Assembly: GCA_018398765.1 (NCBI GenBank) | Contig: JAHBMJ010001586.1 | Location: forward strand, 13,377-28,376 | Source of the DNA: Chromera velia | Taxonomy: Eukaryota > Sar > Chromeraceae | Reading direction: 5' to 3' | DNA: 15,000 nt | In this document: one piece after another, positions 7,587 to 15,000 of the stretch | How the letters are laid out: each line of letters opens with the position of its first letter | Numbering within the stretch: the first letter of the stretch is position 1 | Notes under the pieces: generated by a model | Seen by the model: only the letters and a program-made list of their open reading frames with translations | What the model was told of the DNA's origin: nothing | Database searches by the model: none | Made by a program: the position numbers and the translations under genes

Positions 7587-7680
7587 GGTTGAAGGAGGCC
7601 CTTCATCGAATCTTGGAGAGCAACTTCATTTCAGTCAGTCCATGCATCGCACAGCCGTGCTTTCTACCTATCGATTTTGA
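7587..7680 (+). CDS. Candidate last exon of the kinase gene
   Basis: The acceptor GTGTTCTGGTAG ends at 7586, giving a 92-nt intron after the ERPSA exon. In the phase set by that exon it encodes SVEGGPSSNLGEQLHFSQ and about a dozen more residues, then TGA at 7678-7680. Another frame of the same bases reads LKEALHRILESNF, which looks more like a kinase C-terminus but is out of phase. The tail is therefore unresolved. Confidence 0.3.
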
Positions 7681-8309
7681 TGTAATTGAAACCAACAAAT
7701 TCTTTGTGACGGTCATAGTGACTGTTACCATGAATCATCCGTTCATCCGTCTGTCTGTTGTGCTTTTCATTCTCCCGCTGCTGTTTTACTCGTTTGGCCC
7801 TTTGCTTACAGGGTGAGGACATGCAATCGGTTCTTCTTCTTCCCGCAGCCTCTGACAAGAGTCCTTTCTCGTGCTGTTGTGCGGTCAGTTTTGCATGGGG
7901 TGGTCTTCTTGCCTGACATTCTGATGGGCACGGTTGATTGCTTTTCATCATCAACTGCACATACAATTGAAAACAGTTGACTTCTTGTGAAAATGCGAAT
8001 GAGGGTGCATGAGAGCACATATGTACAAGAGAGAATGGACCGGAAGCCAGAAACATGCGGGTATCAAATGGGAGCATGCGGAGGGAAGGGCGCTCAGTAT
8101 ATGTACATGAAGGAAATTTTCCCTTTTTGGTCGTTCACATGCCCCCTCTTTGGCTGTCAGTATCTAGAAGCTTTAGTGTCAACCAAATAAGCTTTTAACC
8201 GTCACTGGCATGCAGAGTCACTCTTCGATTTGAAGTGCTGCTCTTAATTCTATGACTGCTTATTGCCTGCAAGGGACAGAAATGCATAAACAAGAAAGCC
8301 AGACAGGTG
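7681..8309. other. Region without a recognisable gene
   Basis: Possible splice sites exist, for example the strong acceptor TTTGCTTACAG|GGTGAGG near 7811. The sequence after it is open in two frames for about 35-55 codons without recognisable content. A short open stretch at 8282-8306 ends at ACAG|GTGAGA. I cannot build a model that links these. Confidence 0.4.
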
Positions 8310-8636
8310 AGAAACTTTAAGGCTCAGCGAGTCACTCTACGGCCTCTCCATCTACAAGCACGTCGTGCCTGTCTTTTCGAGGGAGTTTGTCCTACTCTCT
8401 ACCGTCTCCCTTTGAGGACCCCGCATCTGCAAACAAAGCGGGGGCAGAGTCAGCCCATCTTGCTGCAGATCTGGCGGACTCCTACGAGCCCCTCCGAGAA
8501 TGCAACCGAGAGCCCTGTCATTGGCCTTCCCCCGGAAGAATCCCGGCCGACTGCTGATATAGCATCAAATCCTGTTTTTGACCTGCGGGGAACTCTTGAG
8601 AACGATCTAAAAGAACTCATGCCCAGCCTCCAGTAG
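8310..8636 (+). pseudogene. Protein-like sequence drifting through three frames
   Basis: Three consecutive stretches look like protein, each in the next frame. About 8311-8412 contains SLYGLSIYKHVVPVFSREF and ends in TGA. About 8400-8540 contains PFEDPASANKAGAESAHLAA and DLADSYEPLRE and ends in TGA. About 8525-8636 contains PTADIASNPVFDLRGTLEND and LKELMPSLQ and ends in TAG. There is no GT-AG pair that would join them neatly. This fits a decayed gene, base-call indels, or chance; the last frame is the one that continues, past two stops, into the 57-bp repeats. Confidence 0.3.
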
Positions 8637-8699
8637 CAGCATCAACAGATGTTGGTCCTCTAAAGACCCAGCAGCACACCAGACAGCAGCATACACGCG

Positions 8700-9896
8700 A
8701 CAGGCACTTCCATCTTGGTTCCCATGGAAGGCGAGAAGGCCGCAGAAGAGAGCCCCCCTGGCACTTCCCCGTCGGTGCCCGTGGAAGCTAAGAAGGCCGC
8801 AGAAGAGAGCCCCTCCGGCACTTCCCCGTCGGTGCCCGAGGAAGGTGAGAAGGCCGCAGAAGAGAGCCCCTCCGGCACTTCCCCGTCGGTGCCTGTAGAA
8901 GGTGAGAAGGCCGTAGAAGAGAGCCCCTCCGGCACTTCCCTCTCGGTGCCTGCGGAAGGTGAGAAGGCCGCAGAAGAGAGCCCCCCCAGCACTTCCCCGT
9001 CAGTGCCCGTGAAAGGCGAGAAGGCCGTAGAAGAGAGCCCCCCTGGCACTTCCCCGTCGGTGCCCGAGGAAGGTGAGAAGGCCGTAAAAGAGAGCCCCCC
9101 CAGCACTTCCCCGTCGGTGCCCGAGGAAGGTGAGAAGGCCGCAGAAGAGAGCTCCCCCGGCACTTCCCCGTCAGTACCCGTGGAAGGTGAAAAGGCCACA
9201 GAAGAGAGCCCCCCCGGCACTTCCCCGTCGGTGCCCGTAGAAGGTGAGAAGGCCGCAGAAGAGAGCTTCTCCGGCACTTCTCCGTCGGTGCCCGAAGAAG
9301 GTGAGAAGGCCACAGAAGAGAGCCCCCCTGGCACTTCCCCGTTAGTGCCCAAGGAAGGCGAGAAGGCCACAGAAGAGAGCCTCCGACACTTCCCCGTCGG
9401 TGCCCGAGGAAGGCAAAAAGGCCGCAGAAGAGAGTCCCCCCGGGAGGCGAGAAAGCTGCAGAAGAGGGCCCCCCCGGCACTTCCCCGTCGATGCCGGTGG
9501 AAGGCGAGAAGGCCATAGAAGAGAGCCCCCCCGGCACTTCCCCGTCGGTGCCCGCAGAAGGCGAGAAGGCCGCAGAAGAGAGCCCCCCCAGCACTTCCCC
9601 GTCAGTGCCTGGGGAAGGCGAGAAGGCCGCAGAAGAGAGCCCCCCTGGCACTTCCCCTTCGATGCCCGAGGAAGGTGAGAAGGCCGCAGAAGAGAGCTCC
9701 CCCGGCACTTCCCCGTTAGTGCCCGAGGAAGGCGAGAAGGCCGCAGAAGAGAGCCTCCAACACTTCCCCGTCAGTGCCCGAGGAAGGCGAGAAGGCCGCA
9801 GAAGAGAGCTCCTCCGGCACTTCTCTGTTGGTGCCCGAGGAAGGTGAGAAGGCCATAGAAGAGAGCCTCCCCGGCACTTCCCCGTCGGTGCCTGTG
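8700..9896. repeat. 57-bp minisatellite, 21 units, coding-like (19-residue period)
   Basis: Units start at the GAA of EGEK at 8727 and every 57 bp thereafter, with a degenerate partial unit before (from about 8700). The consensus translation in the forward frame is EGEKAAEESPPGTSPSVPV. Eighteen units are 57 bp. Units 12 and 19 are 55 bp and unit 13 is 34 bp. These three shifts move the open frame 0 to 1 to 2 and back to 0, and the starting frame meets a TAG near 9516. Unit sequences differ by scattered substitutions. Nearly all frames on both strands are open because the unit lacks stops, so long ORFs here, including one on the minus strand at 8788-9912, do not prove coding. It is an acidic Ser/Pro repeat domain if translated, otherwise a GC-rich minisatellite. 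Confidence 0.9.
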
Positions 9897-10016
9897 AGCA
9901 GTGTCTACTCATCGTCTCCCCTCAGATACGACGAGGAGCCTGCGAGCACCGCTGGCTGCTGGACTGCATTCCAGGGGTTTATGTCTGGCAGTGTGATACC
10001 AGAAGTAGAGACCTAG
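9774..10016 (+). CDS. Candidate 3' coding end after the minisatellite
   Basis: The last two repeat units and the unique sequence after them are open in the same frame as the first twelve units. They encode VSSVYSSSPLRYDEEPASTA, then CWTAFQGFMSGSVIPEVET and TAG at 10014-10016. If the intron-like GTGAGC...CTCAG at 9894-9925 were removed, the frame would switch to one reading ACEHRWLLDCIPGVYVWQC and stay open to 10222. I do not recognise either product. Because of the frame changes upstream, an intact gene is doubtful. Confidence 0.25.
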   Translation: MPEEGEKAAEESSSGTSLLVPEEGEKAIEESLPGTSPSVPVSSVYSSSPLRYDEEPASTAGCWTAFQGFMSGSVIPEVET

Positions 10017-10752
10017 TGTTCCCGGGTGGCAGAGTCTGTAGTCGAGCACGGCAAGCTCTTTGCAGTTTGCTGGACTGGCTCGGGGGTGGAATTTTGGTAA
10101 AAATGGAGAGAGAGAAGACAGAAGTAAAAAGATGTATGTTAGCAGAAGGAGACCAGAACCACCTCGGAAACTCTGTGGAAGCACCGGAATTGTGGAAGGG
10201 GCAGGACAGACATGCACATTAATTCTCTGAATTCCCCGTTTCGGGGAGATATGTATCTCATCTGTCAATCAAACCCTTCCACGGATCAACTTCTTTCCCA
10301 TGTGCCTTAGTTCCCCTGCAATGTCCACTCCTTGCTGTGCGTCCAGACCTTTTTTTCCCCGAAGTTGTGCACTCTCAGAATTCAGCTTGCAGAGAAAGCC
10401 TGTGTTTGAAGGGAGGCACGGCTCCTGGTAGGAGGGACAGTTCGCTTCCCCATGTAATTGTCTCCGAGTGCGAAGAAAGAGGGAGCGCGGTGCCTCTACC
10501 CAATCACCAGATCGCCTCACACAGTAAAGCTGGGCATGTATGGCTCCATAACAGACGCACTAGACGGGCAGCAAGGTGTGACATGCAGCTAGGGGTGAGT
10601 TTGAAAGGGAGTCAACATCCTATGCCTCCTTTAACCAAAAGGTGGAAAGTCGAACTTTAGGAGGCCACAGAGAACTAAAATGAGACGGCAATTAAGGCGC
10701 ACAGCCTTGTGAATGGAAGGAATAAAATGCTTGTCTTTCCTTTTGGTTGCTT

Positions 10753-10772
10753 CTGTTGATGGCCATCAACAG
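10753..10772. repeat. 20-bp perfect palindrome
   Basis: CTGTTGATGGCCATCAACAG equals its own reverse complement and does not extend further. It is isolated from other repeats. Confidence 0.9.
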
Positions 10773-12059
10773 GGAGGGGGAATATTTGGAGAGCTCTCTG
10801 CATGATCCTGATCTAGCCAGGAAGTCGTTCCTTTCTGCCCTTTGAAAATTCGGGCCTCGTCTCTTTCCTGCCTCGCACGTGCAAGAGCGAAGAACACCTC
10901 GTAACTCCCGGTTGATTCATACCAACTCCTTCCTCCACGTCCCGTCGTTTGACCAAGTAAAAGAACATTGGCAATGGGAAGAATCTGGACAGGCCCTGCT
11001 AGCGTGCCAGAGCCTCTGGCAATAGGGGTAACGTTTCAGGGGGAGGACCGTTCCCGGAGGGCTTATATGTAAGATGAGAATCGAGAGGTCGTACATGAAA
11101 GATGGGTTTGCTGGAAGGGAGGGCTGGGGATCGGGACATTTGCAATCTATCCATATGACTGACTTTTGATTGCTGGTCCTACCAGCTTGCTGTTGCTGCA
11201 TTTATCTCATTTGCAGTCTGTTTTCTTATCGTTAGAACAGTGCGATCTCAATGCATTGATGGTCGACATAAAGACAGAGAGGCAGTCTCTAAGAGATTGG
11301 TTGGGAGGGGAAGGGGGGGTTAAGATGAGCAGCAGCCTCTTCTGTTATGTCTTTTTAAGTACTTATCAACAGGTTTCTCATGCGCATTCAGAAGTTATAT
11401 CTATGTTCAGAGGCATAGAGACGGGATACAAAGCAATGATTTGATGCCATACCATACGCATCTATGGAAAGAAAGTGTACCAAAGAGAGGTATGGACTTA
11501 TTTACTACCTGACCTAGTTCGTTGGTGGGTGTTTCAAATGGAGGTAGTTGAGGCGGCAAATACTGGAGTTATCTTGCCGGTGGGAAGGAATGACAGAGCA
11601 CTCCTGCGTCAGACGGAGCATGCGCAAGAAGGGAACAGCATCACCCGGTCTCCCACTGTTTCGCAGGTGCAGCAATAAAGCATTGCCCTGCAGTACCAAA
11701 CCTCTTCTTTGAAATGCTTCACACACGAGACTAAAGAAGAAGAGGGGGACAAAAAGAGATTTGTGGACTTGCTCTCTTACTGTAAGAAGACTCTGAACAG
11801 TCTGTTGTTGTTCTCGACAAACAGGCACGCATCTCCTCCAATTAAGCCCCAAGTATGTTTAGGTGCCGGCTCATGCCGTCGAAAGGCATTTATTCCCCTT
11901 TCTTTATCTAGTTTCTTTGTACATGTCCTTCATTGTTTTGATTTCTCTTTCTTTCTCCCATTTCAAGTCCTTTTGTTGTTTGATTTTATGAGTTTCCTTT
12001 CCGGGTGACAGCCAACCTGAGGTGAGAGTCTGTCGCAAACGAAACGAAAGGAAAAGAAA

Positions 12060-12080
12060 AATGAGAAAGTCTTTCTCATT
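12060..12080. repeat. Near-perfect palindrome, two 10-bp arms around one T
   Basis: AATGAGAAAG, T, then CTTTCTCATT. The arms are exact reverse complements; with a single central base it cannot make a normal hairpin loop without opening some pairs, so a protein site or cruciform is as likely as an RNA hairpin. Confidence 0.85.
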
Positions 12081-13009
12081 ACAGGGAGGGCACCTTCTTG
12101 TTGTCTCTGCTTAAAATAATAATCTGCCGACAGATCGATTGATGGAGGGCGACCGACCGAGAAGAGACAATAAAGTGGGAAAGAGAAGGGAATCTCGAAG
12201 AAAAGAGAGCTGTAACGGGAACCCATTAGATGGAGTATGTCTGCGCACTCAAACGAAAGGACACAAGAGAGAACCGCTGTAATTTAAAGGCATCTTCATT
12301 TTATTTCACCAGCTGTGAAAAGAAACCTTAGACTCTCGAGATGGAGGGGGATGAGGCCCAGCTTGATCGCGTATTACTGTAGCCTATGGTATATATAGAG
12401 AGCGGAGAACAGCAACGGTACACACCTTGACACAAATATCCACTGATTGGTTCCTGCGCCTATCTTGTTTTGTCAGAAGTGAGGTTTCGGTCACTCGTCT
12501 TTTTGAAATTCCTGTTCTCTTGCCAGCTTCTCTTTTCTTTTGCTGTCTCTCTCTGTAAATCAAGCAAGAGAGCAACTGAGTGGCAGCTGAGTGAGGGTAA
12601 AAAGATTATGTAGACCCTTCCTGCATTTTTTCTTTCTTGGCATGGGGTGCTAGAGACAAATCTGGTTTGTCTTTTCTGTTTATTTCTGTTCCTTTCATTC
12701 ACTCCATATCCCCCCCGAGAGAAGCGGGAGTTGCACCGGGCCCGTAGTATACGTACGTTCTGGAGAGAGAGGATAAGCTGACAACCAGACAAACAGACAC
12801 ACAGAGAGACGAACGCTTCACGGCGTCCGTCTTGTCTGTCTGGCATACCATCCTTCTCCGGTGCTGGGGGGTGTCTGTGGAGAGTGGAAGGCTATAATAT
12901 GCTACGGATCATGCTGGCCTGGAAAGCAAAGGTTTAACTGTTTCTTTCTTTTCACTTCCATCTTCGTCTCCGTAACCCTTCGTCCACTCCTTCTCCTTTC
13001 CCCTTCGAG

Positions 13010-13120
13010 CATTCCAAGTGCTGAAAGTGCATGATGTTCATGCTGTAGAAATATGTTTCCGGCTCTTCAACCCCCTTCAGGCCAAGACGGAAGACGAAAG
13101 GAAGCCGCTAAAATGAAATG
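13010..13120 (+). CDS. Weak candidate terminal exon
   Basis: A pyrimidine-rich run ending CCCCTTCGAG precedes a frame that reads FQVLKVHDVHAVEICFRLF, NPLQAKTEDERKPLK and then TGA. The composition is protein-like, but it is short, unrecognised and has no linked upstream exon. Confidence 0.2.
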
Positions 13121-13597
13121 TGAAAAGGGTTACACGTTTTTTCCTTTTTTGAAACGAATTTAGCACACGTCCTTCATTGTTTTTGTTTTTGTACCTCTCA
13201 CTTCCCTTCCTTTTTCTTTGATTTAAGGGTTCCCAGTGTCATAGCCCTCTGTCTCTTTATAGAAGGTCCTCTCCTAAAAAACAACTTCAACATGTGGTCT
13301 GCCTACTGACAATAAAACCGGAACCCCTCAAAATTGAAGTGAAAGAACAGAGAAGAAACAAAGAAAGTGCCTCAATTGAACTCAATCACGATTCTGCAGA
13401 CCTCGAATTTAATAAACCAACTTGGAACAGATAGATTCCTAATAATGTATCTATCCTCAACCTGCCGTGTTGATTCATTTCATCAAATGCATTATACATT
13501 CAATCGATCACTCGCAATCAGAGTGAAGTCTTTTTACTGGCATTTGTTTTCGTTTTATCTTTTAATCTAACAGTTTTACTACAATTTTTGTTGACAG

Positions 13598-14382
13598 TCT
13601 CTACGATATCCAGTTCGCGGAGATGTTTCTACTGTACTTGAACCAGGGGCAGGGGAAAGGAAAAAGGGGTGAGAGTCGACGTGAATGAGTGGATGGCGAC
13701 GGAGAAGGAGCCCCCGGGGGGGGGGACAGAGCGCGCGCTTCGTCTTCCCGTATGAGTACTCAGTCGCGGGGAGGACCCCTCTGCACGCCCTTGTCATCGC
13801 AGCACTTGAGCAGCCGGTCGCGAGAAAGGGGGAAGGGGGGGGGGATGAAAGACCACAGGGGGTCGGCGCTGAAGGGGGGAAGGGGGAAGAGACGGGGGTG
13901 ATGTGGAGGTTGAACTGCTCCGTTGCATTGCGCACAAAGCAAAAAAAACAGGGACTTTACAGTGGACAGTGCGTCTAGAAGCCTGTAGCCCTCTGTTCAA
14001 AGCCTATACGGAAAGCCCCTTTGAGAGCGAGATGATGGAAGATACCGAACTGACAGCCGTTGAGTTGGCTTGTCTTACGGGAGAGGTAGAGTTGCTCTGA
14101 GCATTGCTGCAGCTTCAGCCCGTAGTCACTGAGACGATGCCTCAGCCTCGAGACTCCCGCTTCCCCATGATTGCTTTCACAGGGGCGTGGGTGCTTCCTC
14201 ACGTGTCTGACGCGCAGTGCGTCTCTGTTTTGAAGGTGCTGGCAGAAGGGGGGGTAGACTTCAAGCGTGCGGCTTTGGGAGATGGTGGTCATTCCCCTCT
14301 GTCACTGGCATGCTCCCTTGAGTTAGAAGAGTCCGCAGAGTTTCTCCTTTCGCAGGGAGTAGCAGTTGGGGGGGTAGAGTAG
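13598..14382 (+). pseudogene. Ankyrin-like repeat protein, broken by frame changes and an in-frame TGA
   Basis: Ankyrin repeats are helix-turn-helix protein-binding modules. After a good acceptor (TTTTTGTTGACAG, ending 13597) the first frame reads LYDIQFAEMFLLYLNQG. A second frame contains GRTPLHALVIAALEQPV (13771 on), with the ankyrin TPLHA signature. Through a G-run-rich linker the frame shifts again to DVEVELLRCIAHKA and TELTAVELACLTGEVELL. An in-frame TGA at 14098-14100 follows, and the same frame then continues ALLQLQPVV and, later, GHSPLSLACSLELEESAEFL to a TAG at 14380-14382. The TGA falls where ankyrin repeats often have Arg, so a CGA to TGA change is an easy explanation. The shifts lie near runs of G, so base-call errors could also explain them. 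I favour a decayed gene copy or poor-quality sequence over an intact gene. Confidence 0.55.
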
Positions 14383-14629
14383 AAAGTCGGGGGGTTGGGG
14401 AGTCTGACTCCTTCGGAGGGAGGGAGGGAAGGAGGGGGCTCGGGAGGGCGGGGGTCATATATTCAGGATGAAAAGAAGCATACATGCACAGAATGAAATT
14501 CTCCCTTTGTTCCTGACCCTGGTCAAGCTTCTAACCACGCTGTTCTGTCCCTGTCTGAAGGGAGGGTTCTCAGTCTACTCTAGACAGAGAACCCCAAACG
14601 TGATTGAGAAGCAGGGAAAGGAAATTAAT
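14383..14629. other. Non-coding stretch with a G-quadruplex motif
   Basis: No gene is recognisable. About 14418-14454 has seven G-tracts of three or more separated by one to five bases (GGGAGGGAGGGAAGG begins it), a classical plus-strand quadruplex pattern just after the ankyrin-like segment. Confidence 0.6.
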
Positions 14630-14763
14630 AAGAAAGAGAGAGAAAGAAACATGAAGGCAAGATGAAGAAAGAAACAAAGGCAAACGAGCACGACAGAAAG
14701 TAGACATCGAGTGACAAACACACACAGACCAGTACAGCAGAGAGACATAAGAAAAAAAGGGAG

Positions 14764-14814
<51 letters not shown>

Positions 14815-15000
14815 GACAGTGAGAGAGAGAGAGAGAAAAAGAGAGAAAACAAAGAAGGAAAGAAAGAAAGAAAGAAAAGAAAGAAGAAGGAAAATAAAAA
14901 AGAAAGAAAGAAAAGAAAGAAAGAAAGAAAAGAAAGAAAAGAAAGAAAGAAAAGAAAGAAAGAAAAGAAAGAAAGAAAGAAAAGAGAGAAAGAAAAGAAA
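14630..15000. repeat. GAAA/GA purine microsatellite, continues past the window
   Basis: Mostly (GAAA)n, (GA)n and AAGAAAAG variants. From 14749 the strand is almost pure purine with a handful of pyrimidine interruptions, and it runs to the last base. Such tracts can form triplex DNA and often mark assembly edges. The Ser/Leu/Phe minus-strand frame in it is an artefact. Confidence 0.95.

Larger units (their letters stand above)
10225..13590. other. Long region without a confident gene
   Basis: Short ORFs on both strands lack recognisable content or codon regularity. Items seen: a small hairpin TCCCCG-TTT-CGGGGA at 10233-10247, two perfect palindromes (10753-10772, 12060-12080), a TATA-like GGTATATATAG near 12387, scattered AATAAA words, and two weak candidate exons (11217-11372, 13010-13117). 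It may be intergenic sequence or long introns of the ankyrin-like gene at its right end. Confidence 0.5.

Noticed and set aside
8700-9896. CRISPR-like array
   Set aside because: Units are contiguous 57-bp tandem copies without unique spacers, and the context is eukaryotic.
8788-9912. 374-codon minus-strand ORF
   Set aside because: It is the reverse of the 57-bp minisatellite, which lacks stops in nearly every frame; openness carries no evidence of coding.
10225-13590. tRNA, rRNA or snRNA genes
   Set aside because: I looked for B-box-like GGTTCGAATCC on both strands and for conserved rRNA words and saw none; a covariance-model search would be needed to exclude small RNAs.

Overview
The window reads as nuclear DNA of a eukaryotic microbe. 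Protein-coding frames are broken by GT-AG introns, most of the longer ORFs are low-complexity or microsatellite artefacts, and there is no operon structure. A divergent protein kinase in small exons, degenerate ankyrin-like repeats, a basic Ser/Pro-rich protein, CT/CA/GA microsatellites and repeated TGCATGCA octamers together suggest an alveolate-type protist, for example a chromerid or apicomplexan relative. That placement is inference and I could not check it.

Layout, left to right. 1-2887 is the 3' part of a plus-strand gene for a large, mostly disordered, basic Ser/Pro-rich protein; it runs off the left edge and probably has one 138-nt intron. 2888-4200 is intergenic. It holds two identical 51-bp direct repeats around an 18-bp palindrome, then an AT-rich island. 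4202-7494 (perhaps to 7680) is a plus-strand protein kinase gene that I assembled from seven exons. Every junction keeps the reading frame, and the joined product runs from the glycine loop to the subdomain XI Arg in canonical order. Its introns carry the CT/GT and CA microsatellites. The first coding exon and the true 3' end are not resolved.

7700-10225 has no clean gene. There are stretches of protein-like sequence in changing frames (8310-8636), a 21-unit, 57-bp minisatellite (19 codons per unit) with three frame-disrupting short units (about 8700-9896), and an intron-like boundary just after it. 10225-13590 has no recognisable gene, only two weak candidate exons and two perfect palindromes. 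13598-14382 encodes ankyrin-like segments in three successive frames with an in-frame TGA, so it is probably a decayed gene or a region with sequence errors. 14383-15000 is a G-quadruplex-prone stretch followed by a long GAAA/GA purine tract that leaves the window.

The genes show no sign of acting in one pathway. The best-supported result is the kinase gene model. The most unusual structures are the minisatellite, whose three indels sum to a multiple of three, and the 51-bp repeat pair around the palindrome.
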